A stretch of 64,000 bases of DNA from CAWANF01 sp963783355 (GTDB lineage: Bacteria; Bacteroidota; Rhodothermia; Balneolales; DATFMH01). Below, one piece after another: positions 46,023-54,307 of this stretch. The DNA is taken from NCBI GenBank assembly GCA_963783355.1, contig CAWANF010000001.1:496001-560000 (forward strand), read 5' to 3'. The first letter of the stretch is position 1. Each line of letters starts with the position of its first letter. The notes beneath the pieces were generated by a model that ran no database searches, was not told the origin of the DNA, and saw only the letters and a list, made by a program, of their open reading frames with translations. A program made the position numbers and the translations under genes.

Positions 46023-46925
46023 ATGAGAGTATGTTTTCTGGGCCTTATTTTCATGCTGGCCGGTTTCCAAATATCATCAGGGAGGCCTTCAACACCGATG
46101 ATTACGAATAATGCATACGACGACCAATTGAATGCCGCTATTACGGCTTTTTATCAATCTCATTGGAATAAATCCGGGCAGTTGCTCCGGGAATTAAAGA
46201 AAGAAAGGCCTGAAGATATTCGTCCATGGTTTTTCGAGGCGATGATCCCTTTTTGGAAATATTTCTTTGGAGGCAATAATCCGGCTGCTGCGAAAGAGTT
46301 TTATCAGAAATCGGAAAAAGCTATTCAAGTCGGGTTGAAGCATTTGAAAAAGGAGCCTTCGGATACGTCCGTCGTTCTGTTATTAAGCGGACTGTACGGC
46401 TACAGGAGCCTCGCAGCTGCTAATGAAAAAGAATATAAAATAGCACTTCAGTCGGGTATCAAAGGTTTTAGTTTTACACGCCACCTTTTGATGATGGATG
46501 ATAATAATCCGAACGCTCTCATTGGAAAAGGAATCTTTCATTATATGATTGGCAGTACTCCGGTTGAATTACGCTGGATGACCAATCTTGTAGGATTTTC
46601 GGGAAGTGTAAAGATGGGATTAGCTGAGCTTACAAAAGCTGCGGATTCGAACAGCTATGTGAGTACTGATGCCATGATGATTTTATGTTACCTGTACAAC
46701 AGGGATAAAAAATACCAGGAAGCTTTGGATTATGCCCAAAAACTGGTAAAAAGGTACAATGACAATATCATATTTAGATATTATTACGCAATGTCGTTGG
46801 AAAAATGCGGACATCGGCAACAGGCAGGACAGCAATACCAAATGATATTGAACAGGCCGGATTCCGGATTGGAAGAACTCAAAAAAATCAGTAAAAAACG
46901 GTTAACGGAACTTACATCGGATTGA
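46023..46925 (+). CDS. Exported TPR-like protein
   Basis: 300 residues from the ATG at 46023; a TTG nine bases upstream is a less likely start. Signal peptide MRVCFLGLIFMLAGFQISSG, then helical repeats of TPR type, for example SHWNKSGQLLRELKKERPED, DAMMILCYLYNRDKKYQEAL and YYAMSLEKCGHRQQAGQQY. The middle part (GIFHYMIGSTPVELRWM) is non-repetitive. No enzymatic motif is recognised. It follows the symporter by 70 nt and converges on the secreted nuclease-like gene. Confidence 0.7.
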   Translation: MRVCFLGLIFMLAGFQISSGRPSTPMITNNAYDDQLNAAITAFYQSHWNKSGQLLRELKKERPEDIRPWFFEAMIPFWKYFFGGNNPAAAKEFYQKSEKAIQVGLKHLKKEPSDTSVVLLLSGLYGYRSLAAANEKEYKIALQSGIKGFSFTRHLLMMDDNNPNALIGKGIFHYMIGSTPVELRWMTNLVGFSGSVKMGLAELTKAADSNSYVSTDAMMILCYLYNRDKKYQEALDYAQKLVKRYNDNIIFRYYYAMSLEKCGHRQQAGQQYQMILNRPDSGLEELKKISKKRLTELTSD

Positions 46926-46927
46926 GT

Positions 46928-46957
46928 AAAAAAAAGCCCGTCCATAACGAACGGGCT
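46928..46957 (-). terminator. Terminator of the secreted EEP-fold gene
   Basis: Stem AGCCCGT/ACGGGCT with nine A on the left, giving a long U tract on the minus strand. On the plus strand there is no T run, so it serves mainly the minus-strand gene. Confidence 0.88.
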
Positions 46958-46982
46958 CATAACCTGCTGACAAATCCCGAAT

Positions 46983-48788
46983 TTATTTCATCAGGATCAT
47001 TTTCTTTGTCATAGTAAAATTACTGCCGGTTTGTAGCCGGTAAAAATATATGCCGCTCGGAATATTCGAAGCATTAAAAGTAACAAGATGCTGGCCTCTG
47101 TTCATGTAGCGGCGATTAATCAGGGTAGTAACGTTTTGCCCAAGTACATTGTATACCTTCAATGTGACCATTTCCGATTTGGGAAGGGAAAATGTAATAT
47201 TCGTTGTCGGGTTAAATGGATTAGGGTAGTTTTGTTGTAAATCTGGCCTGTTGGGTAATTGTGGCGCCGGATTGTCTGTTATAGCAAGCGTGGGATTGAA
47301 TTTAAACCGGGCATAAACCGGGTAATGATCGGATGTTGTATTGACATAATTTGTAATGTAATCTGTATTGGCTAATACCTGTGTACTGTCGAAAAAGTTC
47401 GTAAACAGTTCATTTGAAATGGTCATGTGATCAATCATTTCCGTCCCATGTGCATTCGAAGCCAGTTTTTGATTGCTAAGTAATTTTGTCACCACTTTGT
47501 AGTTTCCTGAATCATTTACAAAATTAGCATAGGGCGATGTCTGGTCATTGTAAATTGACACATCGACATCGTCGTTATAATCACCTAACAGGATAACAGG
47601 ATAGGTATCCATGTTTTGATCCATATATGATTTCAGGCTGTTGGAAGCGGCCACACGGCGGGAATAATCTGTCGCAGGATCGTTGGTCGACGCCTTGGCA
47701 TGTACATCAATCATATAAATGACTTTTGTTATTCCGCCAATATGGGCGGCGAGAATGAATTCGAATGGCAAGCGGCCGTTGGCCCAGTCGTATGAAAAGT
47801 TCGGATCCTCGGTGTTATTGATCAGGCTGCTGCTCAGCGAATCAATCGTCGAAGTTTTGTAGACAAACGCTGTTTTTTGTTGTTGGCTGTAGGTAGCTTC
47901 CAGCCCTTTGTAACCAGGCAATAATCGAAGCAAATGCTCAAATGCACTGGTATTACTAACCTCCTGAAGAGCATAAACATCGGCATCAAGATTTTGCATT
48001 ACCGTGGCTACATTTTGAACCTGAAGGCTGTCGTCTGCCGGACCAAGATTAGACGCCCCGAACCATTCCAGGTTCCAGGTAACGATATCGAACGTTTGAT
48101 CTTTGGGTACATTTTCACCCGGATTCACGAAAGGTTTGGCACCGACATCTTCAGGAAACCGGGGGAGAATCTGGTAAACGCCTTTATATTCACCAATTAC
48201 ACCGATAATATTTACCGTGCCAGATGGGGATTGCAGTCCAACCAGTGCCGTGTCATCGATATCGATACGTAAATCCATGGAACCGGATGCGTCCTGTATC
48301 GTGTAATTTGTATTGCCCTGGAATATTACCTGTGTCGAAAATGATGCGGCGTTTATCTGAACTAATTGTCCCTCATAGGCTTCTGATACATCGTTGATAG
48401 TTATGACACTGGGGGAAACGGTGACTTTCGGTGTGCTGATGATCTGGTATGTAACATTACTCGAAATTTCCAGCAAGTCGTTATAATCAGCCAGGGTTCC
48501 GGTAACCACAACGGAATCACCGATTGCAACATCATCGACAAGTTGGGTGTTATAGACGGCGATACCCGCGGTATTATCCTGCATATAAGCGGGACCGCCA
48601 AACTGTCCGGCAACGGTGATTCGCCCTGCAATGGTAACGGTTGATCCGGCTCCTTTAGCTCTAGCGGATGCAATGGATTCTACGGTTGATTGATTCAGGA
48701 CCTGGAATGCAGATGCCTTCGTTGAGGTGATTCCGAACGTAATAATAATCAGAAACAGGGATCTGGTAACATGTTTTATCATGAACAA
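46983..48788 (-). CDS. Secreted OB-fold + endonuclease/exonuclease/phosphatase protein with T9SS sorting tail
   Basis: A 601-residue protein in four parts. (1) A signal peptide. (2) An OB-fold-like domain (residues 35-210) with VTIAGRITVAGQFGGPAYMQ and VVVTGTLADYNDLLEI. (3) An EEP domain (225-500) with VTWNLEWFG, ADVYALQEVSN (metal Glu), DVHAKAST, ILLGDYNDDVD and TSDHYPVYA (catalytic Asp-His). (4) A C-terminal type A sorting domain with NYPNPFNPTTNITFSLP and IPSGIYFYRLQTG. The tail directs export by the type IX system, found in Bacteroidota and relatives. Extracellular DNase or phosphodiesterase activity is likely, perhaps for phosphate or nucleotide scavenging. It is transcribed alone. Confidence 0.9.
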   Translation of the reverse strand: MFMIKHVTRSLFLIIITFGITSTKASAFQVLNQSTVESIASARAKGAGSTVTIAGRITVAGQFGGPAYMQDNTAGIAVYNTQLVDDVAIGDSVVVTGTLADYNDLLEISSNVTYQIISTPKVTVSPSVITINDVSEAYEGQLVQINAASFSTQVIFQGNTNYTIQDASGSMDLRIDIDDTALVGLQSPSGTVNIIGVIGEYKGVYQILPRFPEDVGAKPFVNPGENVPKDQTFDIVTWNLEWFGASNLGPADDSLQVQNVATVMQNLDADVYALQEVSNTSAFEHLLRLLPGYKGLEATYSQQQKTAFVYKTSTIDSLSSSLINNTEDPNFSYDWANGRLPFEFILAAHIGGITKVIYMIDVHAKASTNDPATDYSRRVAASNSLKSYMDQNMDTYPVILLGDYNDDVDVSIYNDQTSPYANFVNDSGNYKVVTKLLSNQKLASNAHGTEMIDHMTISNELFTNFFDSTQVLANTDYITNYVNTTSDHYPVYARFKFNPTLAITDNPAPQLPNRPDLQQNYPNPFNPTTNITFSLPKSEMVTLKVYNVLGQNVTTLINRRYMNRGQHLVTFNASNIPSGIYFYRLQTGSNFTMTKKMILMK

Positions 48789-49133
48789 GTGCCTCGTAGC
48801 TCAAATCTTGTGGATAGTTATAATTTTCCAGAATATACAATTTTTTTATTAACCTGTTCGTAAAAATACTGTTAAGTCCAAAATAGTATGATGAATGACA
48901 AAATATTACGCCACTTTTGGTAAAAAATGTTCCCGATAAACTGTTTGAATAAACATAGAAATGTCTTTAATTTGACCGTAGTCCGGGAACGGGCGGGTAA
49001 TATTTGTAGAATTTATTTAAATCGACAGTACCTATGAAAGAGATAATGGAACAAAAGATTAACCAGTCTTGTTGATGATACTGCCACATCGATCATAAAA
49101 TCGAAATAAATCCCTAGAATGGAAGGTATCGAA
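48789..49133. other. Intergenic region, no gene seen
   Basis: 345 nt between two divergent genes. No RNA gene or open frame longer than a few codons is convincing. TTTGACC at about 48972 and TAATATTTG at about 49001 resemble promoter elements for the small acidic protein, but their spacing is too long for a confident call. Confidence 0.4.
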
Positions 49134-49322
49134 ATGGAAATAGCTGAATCTCTAGCTGACGATCTTCAGAATAAAATTGAAATGACTGAGGATATGATTC
49201 ATGAATTTGAACACTCTAAGCCTCAGAAGGCGATAGAATTACGAGGAAGGCTTTACGCTATCCAGGTTATCCTGAATGAAATTGAAGAAGAGTATGTCGA
49301 AATGGCTCTAATGCTCAATTAG
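49134..49322 (+). CDS. Small acidic helical protein
   Basis: 62 residues from the ATG at 49134, which has GGAAGGT seven bases upstream; an in-frame ATG at 49119 would place that Shine-Dalgarno inside the gene. The sequence MEIAESLADDLQNKIEMTED is rich in Glu and Asp with a heptad-like spacing of Ile, Leu and Met, so an alpha-helical hairpin or coiled coil is expected. No family is recognised. It converges on the basic histone H1-like gene, and both share one terminator. Confidence 0.6.
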   Translation: MEIAESLADDLQNKIEMTEDMIHEFEHSKPQKAIELRGRLYAIQVILNEIEEEYVEMALMLN

Positions 49323-49351
49323 AGGCGAACAATGATTTTAGCAGAATAGGT

Positions 49352-49392
49352 AAAAAAAAAGGAAGCCACTTTTCAGTGTGGATTCCTTTTTT
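49352..49392. terminator. Bidirectional terminator between two small genes
   Basis: Stem GGAA-CCAC with GTGG-TTCC (one internal mismatch), nine A on the left and six T on the right. It serves both the acidic-protein gene and the histone H1-like gene. Confidence 0.85.
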
Positions 49393-49412
49393 ATTGAAAC
49401 TCAGTCTTCGTA

Positions 49413-49586
49413 TCAGTCTTTTTTCAAAGTTTGAATTTCTATACGGATATCCTGACAAAGGTTTTTCAGATCCTGAAGCTGTTTACGAGCGCGTGTACCA
49501 GCTGTTTTGTTACCTTTACTGTAGAATTTATCCATGTCTGATTCCAAAGATCCGACCAAATTTTTCAACTCCTCATATCGACTCAT
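49413..49586 (-). CDS. Histone H1-like protein (Hc1-type, Bacteroidota)
   Basis: A 57-residue gene: ATG at 49584-49586 after GGAGAC, stop TGA at 49413-49415. The protein opens MSRYEELKNLVGSLESDMDK, goes on with FYSKGNKTAGTRARKQL and closes with QDLKNLCQDIRIEIQTLKKD. It matches the short histone H1-like proteins of Bacteroidota, related to the N-terminal domain of chlamydial Hc1, including the GNK-AGTR-RK core and the QDLKNL helix. It should bind DNA as a nucleoid-associated protein. A promoter at 49676-49704 and a terminator at 49352-49392 make it a complete single-gene unit. Confidence 0.88.
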   Translation of the reverse strand: MSRYEELKNLVGSLESDMDKFYSKGNKTAGTRARKQLQDLKNLCQDIRIEIQTLKKD

Positions 49587-49675
49587 GTTAGTCTCCGTTT
49601 GTTAGGTTAAATTGATTTAAATTATTCAAAAAGCGTGTGAATAGGTAAATACCCCTCTCACTTACTGCACAGATG

Positions 49676-49704
49676 AATCTAAATAGAAGTGCATGTCCTG
49701 TCAA
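49676..49704 (-). promoter_or_regulatory. Promoter of the histone H1-like gene
   Basis: On the minus strand TTGACA (49704-49699), a 17-nt spacer and TAGATT (49681-49676), 90 nt before the start codon. Confidence 0.7.
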
Positions 49705-49724
49705 GCACAAAACGCGTTATAAGC

Positions 49725-49752
49725 AAAAAAAAAGCAATTTTCGTGGAAAATT
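49725..49752 (-). terminator. Terminator of the minus-strand operon ending at 49784
   Basis: AT-rich stem AATTTTC/GAAAATT with loop GTG, followed on the minus strand by GC and nine T. Confidence 0.7.
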
Positions 49753-49783
49753 TACATTGGTGATTGGCGGGAGTTTGAAAATA

Positions 49784-50455
49784 TCAGATTCGAGACCCTT
49801 TATATAATATTTCTTTAGAGCCAGATAAATCAGGTACTTGACCGAATACTTTTGTAGTGGTCAAACGAAAAGAAATGGGGTTTTCGATCACTTCGCCCGG
49901 GAAATAATTATTTTTGTAGTGTTCGTCCAGTTTTTCCCATTTTATTGACGCCGTTGGTGTTTGGCTGGCAAATATCTCATCTTTTTCATTACTGGAGAAC
50001 GCAAATATCTCATCACATTTTAATGCTTTTTTCAGTTGAGTCAGTAAAGGAACAACCGGGTAATTCCTGGGTTCATTAGTGCTTTTAATACCAATGAGAT
50101 TCGATAAGATGAGATAGGTCGAATTTGGCAGGGACTGAAAAAAGCCGGTATTAACCATTAAATCATTAGTCAAGGGATCAAGAATGATCGAATTTCGCTG
50201 ATAAGGATTCATCCCGATTGCAGAAACACCACTGTCGGCTAGTAGTGTAACGATGCGCGTGTTCAGTTCTTTTGTACTCCGTATTCGGGCATCTTCTCTC
50301 ATCATACCTGTTTGAATCAGGCGATCGGTATACGGACTCTCGCCATGTACAATAATACCCTGTACTTTATTCTGTCTGGAGACAGCCTGCGCGAAAGCTT
50401 TCATAAACATGTTGTTTTCCAGGTGTTGAAAATCGAGTAATGCCAGGTATTTCAT
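49784..50455 (-). CDS. Amino-acid-kinase-superfamily-like protein, probably degenerate
   Basis: A 223-residue protein not matched to a named family with certainty. The order of elements resembles the amino acid kinase fold (acetylglutamate kinase, UMP kinase): IIVHGESPYTDRLIQTGMM resembles the VHGGGP-x-I loop, TRIVTLLADSGVSAIGMN the next strand, and LILSNLIGIKSTN the LTDVxGV motif. The N-terminal KxGG phosphate-binding Lys is absent (the protein begins MKYLALLDFQHLEN), so kinase activity is doubtful. It follows the cytidine deaminase gene by 54 nt. A regulatory or substrate-binding role tied to nucleoside salvage is only a guess. Confidence 0.5.
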   Translation of the reverse strand: MKYLALLDFQHLENNMFMKAFAQAVSRQNKVQGIIVHGESPYTDRLIQTGMMREDARIRSTKELNTRIVTLLADSGVSAIGMNPYQRNSIILDPLTNDLMVNTGFFQSLPNSTYLILSNLIGIKSTNEPRNYPVVPLLTQLKKALKCDEIFAFSSNEKDEIFASQTPTASIKWEKLDEHYKNNYFPGEVIENPISFRLTTTKVFGQVPDLSGSKEILYKGSRI

Positions 50456-50509
50456 AAAAAAATAGATGAAGATTGAATATTTAACCGGTTTAACGCTGAA
50501 TTAAACCTT

Positions 50510-51232
50510 TTAGTTTGATTTTATTTCTTTATTTAAAGATTGGGATTGAAACGAATAGGGGAGCAGGTGTGAAGATATATGAAAGGATTCCGTACCATTG
50601 GCATGAAATAAATGAACCGGCTTGTGAGGCATATGTTCGACAATAACCTGCCGGCATGCGCCGCAGGGACTGCTGAATTCTCCATATCGGGTATGGATGA
50701 ATATTTCACTTAAATCCGTGTAACCCGAAGCCAGGGCCTTCGCTATCGAAAGCCGTTCGGCACATAAGCCCAGGCGCCATTCCGAGCATTCCACATTGAC
50801 ACCACTAATGAAGCCATCAGGGGTTTTTAATAAAGCAGAAACGGGGAAATGAGAATTAGGAACTACAGCCATATCCAATAGCCTGGTCAGCGTTTCGCGA
50901 ACATCTGCATCCTTAGAAAGTACATTTCTGAAAGGTTCGATATTGCTTATATCATCGGTTGTTACGAGTTCTAAATTATATTCCTTTTCCCAGAAATGCA
51001 GTATAACCGAGTGATTGCCGGTATTCTCAGGTAAGAGCAGTTGCTGTGGCACATCACCTTCCGATAGGCAGGTGAATAACGCAGCCTGCACATCATCAAT
51101 CGTATCGGGGAATGCAATATTTTCAATTCGTACTCCCGGATAAAAAATATTTTTTCGGCCTTTGACCAGGCAGACACCGGGTTTTCCGGAATAAGGCACA
51201 TATGAACGTGCCATTAAAGTTTCCCATTTCAT
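50510..51232 (-). CDS. cdd: Cytidine deaminase, two domains with an inactive N-terminal copy
   Basis: A 240-residue protein. The C-terminal domain (about residues 115-230) is a complete zinc cytidine deaminase: SGVNVECSEWRLGLCAER (zinc Cys and proton-shuttle Glu) and SPCGACRQVIVEHM (two more zinc Cys). The N-terminal half repeats the fold: SYVPYSGKPGVCLVKG, GVRIENIAFPDTIDDVQAAL. There the TICAER motif has become TIDDVQ, so zinc and Glu are lost. E. coli Cdd also pairs an active and an inactive domain, but with the active one first. It converts (deoxy)cytidine to (deoxy)uridine. The gene starts 11 nt after the glycoside hydrolase/beta-lactamase fusion. Confidence 0.88.
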   Translation of the reverse strand: MKWETLMARSYVPYSGKPGVCLVKGRKNIFYPGVRIENIAFPDTIDDVQAALFTCLSEGDVPQQLLLPENTGNHSVILHFWEKEYNLELVTTDDISNIEPFRNVLSKDADVRETLTRLLDMAVVPNSHFPVSALLKTPDGFISGVNVECSEWRLGLCAERLSIAKALASGYTDLSEIFIHTRYGEFSSPCGACRQVIVEHMPHKPVHLFHANGTESFHISSHLLPYSFQSQSLNKEIKSN

Positions 51233-51243
51233 AGAATCTCTCT

Positions 51244-54195
51244 TTAATTTGCTTTGTTTATACTCGAAACGACCGCATCGGCCACTTTCGATCGAACAGC
51301 GTTAATCCCCTTACTGCCATTGCGTTGGGGATATGTTCTGTTGGTCAATATAATAACGGCAAGTTTTCTGGTTGGATCAATCCAAAAGCTTGTTCCCGTG
51401 AAACCCAGATGTCCAAAGGTTTTATCACTCATTAATTGTCCGGCTGTACTGAATCCTTCCGGTGATTTCAAGTCAAATCCATAGCCTCTTCCGGAAACAG
51501 AGGATTCTTTTTTCGTAAATAATTCAACCGTTTTGGGATTGAATATTTGCTGTCCTTCGTAGTTCCCTTTATTCAGTAACAATTGACAAAATTCTGCTAA
51601 ATCGTGTGCACTTGAAAACAAACCGGCATGTCCGGCGACGCCACCCATATAATAAGCCCGTTCGTCATTGACTTCGCCTTTAAGCAAACGATGCCGATAT
51701 ACGGTGTCAATTTGGGAAGGGGGAATTCGACTTACCATCCATGAACCCCTGCGGGAAGGATTGAACATTGTATCATACATATCCAGCGGATAGTATATAT
51801 TTCCTTCGGCAAATTTATCCAGGGGCATACCGCTTATTTTTTGAACAATAGCACCGAGGATGATAAAACCCAAATCGCTGTACACATATTTTTTCCCCGG
51901 AGTGTATTCCAGTGGTGTTGTCAAAACATTCTTCAGAAAAGAGGCCTCATCAACTTTATGGATGTCTTTGAGCGAATTGTCCGCAGGCAGGCCGGAAGTA
52001 TGGGTCAATAATTCTTTGATGGTCACTCTTCGCTTCAGACCATGACGGAATTCCCGGAAATATTTGTAAACATGATCCGTCAGTTTGATTTTCCCCTCGT
52101 CATACAGTTTCATTATTGATGCTGTCGTTGCGACAATTTTAGTCAGGGACGCCAAATCATAAATATCCGTAGTCTTTATTGGGTTGGTCTTTTTATACGT
52201 TTCATAGCCGAATGCTTTTTCATATGGGATGATACCATCTTTGACGACAGCGACCACTCCGCCGGGAAAGACCGAATCGCGAATCGCCCTGTTCATGATT
52301 TTGTCGATGTTATACAGCGAATCGCGCGACATATCGACAATTTCCGGGGAATCCGGGCGAAGGATTGTCTTATCGAGGGTCAGTCCGTCACCTCGTTTGT
52401 AATACGGCGGAATGCTTATCGGAAGGGTACCGCTGATTTTAGAGGCTCCGAAAAGGGCAGGCACGGTTTGATAAACCTGATTATCGGCGGCCGACCATGC
52501 ACAAACCTGGACATCGGCCTTCGGGAAATCCCTGATTACATACGGATTACCGAAAGCAATCAAAACCGTGGGTTTCCTGAGAGAATTCAAACGTTTTACG
52601 AATGCAATTTGCTCATTGGATAGTTGAATTTTAGAAGCCATATGCACATAAACAAAGGAGCCCACAACAATCAGGCTGGATTTCCTGGCATCGTCAATGA
52701 TTTCCTGTAAATCCTCTTTGCTCGTCCTCTTGTCGTATATATGAAACGTCACATCAGGATGATATTCCCTCATTGCCACAGCCAAAGCCTGTCCGGTGGT
52801 TCCCGAGTCGTCATCCGACATAGCAACTACGGTAATTTTCGGATATTTATGAGGAATAATTGGAAGGATATCACCTTTGTTTTTTAAAACCGTGACCGAT
52901 TTTCTGGCAATTTCCCGGGACAGCAGGATATGATCGAGGGTATGAATATGTTCATATAAATCTTTGACATCAACCAGATCGTTGTTGAACAGGCCTTTCT
53001 CAATCTTCCATCGCAGGATTTTTCTCACGGATTGATCGATTCTTTTTTCGGACATTTTTCCCGTTTTTACGGCATCGGCCACATCATTAATTGCGGTGTT
53101 TTCATCGGGTGAAAGAATCAGGAGGTCGGCCCCCGCTTTTAATGCCATGATGGATGCTTCACCCGGAGAATAATTCGAGGCGATACCCTGCATTTCCAGG
53201 GCATCCGTAACGACAACTCCTTTAAAATGAAGGCTGTCGCGAAGCAGATCGTGCAAAATGTGTGGATCTAATGTTCCCGGTAGTTTGATATTTCCACTAA
53301 TCTTCGGAAAAGCTATATGAGCGCTCATAATACTTGGCACTCCTTTATCGATCAAATACTTAAACGGAACTAATTCAACCGTATCCAGGCGTGCAAAGCC
53401 GTAATGACTAACGGGAAGCGCCACATGCGAATCGACGTCCGTATCCCCGTGCCCCGGGAAATGCTTCGCCGTTGGAATGATGCCTTCGTCCAGGACACCC
53501 CGCATGAAAGCGTCGCCATATATTGCAACAGTCTTGGGATCTTCAGAGTAGGAACGGACATTGATAATCGGGTTGTCCGGGTTGTTATTTACATCCACGA
53601 CCGGGGCAAAAATCTGGTCGACACCTATGGCGCGGGCTTCGTAACCGGTTATGCGGCCGGTTTGATACGCATAATACGGATTTCCGGTGGCTGCAATGCC
53701 CATATTTGGGGTAAAACGCGTACTTCTATGAATTCGCATAGCCGGGCCAAATTCCATGTCTTCGGCAATCCAGAGAGGAATCTGGCTCATCTGCTGCAGT
53801 TTGTTGGTCAGTTCCGCCTGCCCATACACATTGCCACTGAAAAATATGACTCCGCCGATATGATCATTCTGAATTTCCCTTTTCAGTTTGAGAAAATCGT
53901 CGGAATCAACGCTCAAATAATTACCATTGGCGCGTGTCATAAATAGCTGTCCGACTTTTTCTCTCAGGGTCAGGTTATCGAGTATGGCATCGACATCGGT
54001 GCTGTCCGCTTTTTTATATCCGGCCGGCAGAGCGGGCTGAATCGCTGATTGTGCATAAGTACTAACGGCAAATACAAGCAATAATGAACATAGAAACAGT
54101 TCCCTAAAACAAAGTTTCCTGTTTATGAAATTTGATTTATGCACGGAGTCGCCGTTGAAGAAAGTCTGTATCATAATAATTTTAACCCTTAACAC
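51244..54195 (-). CDS. Glycoside hydrolase family 3 beta-N-acetylglucosaminidase fused to a class C beta-lactamase-like domain
   Basis: A 983-residue exported fusion. The signal peptide ends near VSTYAQS; the exact start is uncertain because the first 30 codons look unusual, with GTG at V18 as an alternative. The GH3 catalytic domain (about 70-400) carries KHFPGHGDTDVDSHVALP, with the His-Asp pair of NagZ-type enzymes, and the nucleophile Asp in VVTDALEMQGI. A C-terminal GH3 domain follows (430-600). The last third (620-975) is a serine hydrolase: SLTK, YSDLG and HLGFTGT. Together they may trim GlcNAc from peptidoglycan fragments and cleave a peptide or ester bond. The same fusion is found in other Bacteroidota. 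The GlcNAc-kinase-like gene lies just upstream. Confidence 0.92.
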   Translation of the reverse strand: MLRVKIIMIQTFFNGDSVHKSNFINRKLCFRELFLCSLLLVFAVSTYAQSAIQPALPAGYKKADSTDVDAILDNLTLREKVGQLFMTRANGNYLSVDSDDFLKLKREIQNDHIGGVIFFSGNVYGQAELTNKLQQMSQIPLWIAEDMEFGPAMRIHRSTRFTPNMGIAATGNPYYAYQTGRITGYEARAIGVDQIFAPVVDVNNNPDNPIINVRSYSEDPKTVAIYGDAFMRGVLDEGIIPTAKHFPGHGDTDVDSHVALPVSHYGFARLDTVELVPFKYLIDKGVPSIMSAHIAFPKISGNIKLPGTLDPHILHDLLRDSLHFKGVVVTDALEMQGIASNYSPGEASIMALKAGADLLILSPDENTAINDVADAVKTGKMSEKRIDQSVRKILRWKIEKGLFNNDLVDVKDLYEHIHTLDHILLSREIARKSVTVLKNKGDILPIIPHKYPKITVVAMSDDDSGTTGQALAVAMREYHPDVTFHIYDKRTSKEDLQEIIDDARKSSLIVVGSFVYVHMASKIQLSNEQIAFVKRLNSLRKPTVLIAFGNPYVIRDFPKADVQVCAWSAADNQVYQTVPALFGASKISGTLPISIPPYYKRGDGLTLDKTILRPDSPEIVDMSRDSLYNIDKIMNRAIRDSVFPGGVVAVVKDGIIPYEKAFGYETYKKTNPIKTTDIYDLASLTKIVATTASIMKLYDEGKIKLTDHVYKYFREFRHGLKRRVTIKELLTHTSGLPADNSLKDIHKVDEASFLKNVLTTPLEYTPGKKYVYSDLGFIILGAIVQKISGMPLDKFAEGNIYYPLDMYDTMFNPSRRGSWMVSRIPPSQIDTVYRHRLLKGEVNDERAYYMGGVAGHAGLFSSAHDLAEFCQLLLNKGNYEGQQIFNPKTVELFTKKESSVSGRGYGFDLKSPEGFSTAGQLMSDKTFGHLGFTGTSFWIDPTRKLAVIILTNRTYPQRNGSKGINAVRSKVADAVVSSINKAN

Positions 54196-54307
54196 CTTTC
54201 GCAGTTTGTATATACAGATGAGAATGTTGAATAGCGTTTAGGCCAATATCTTGAATTTTAACCTTAAAATCTGACCCATTTCTGTTTTTTGGGATTTTTT
54301 TCTGATA

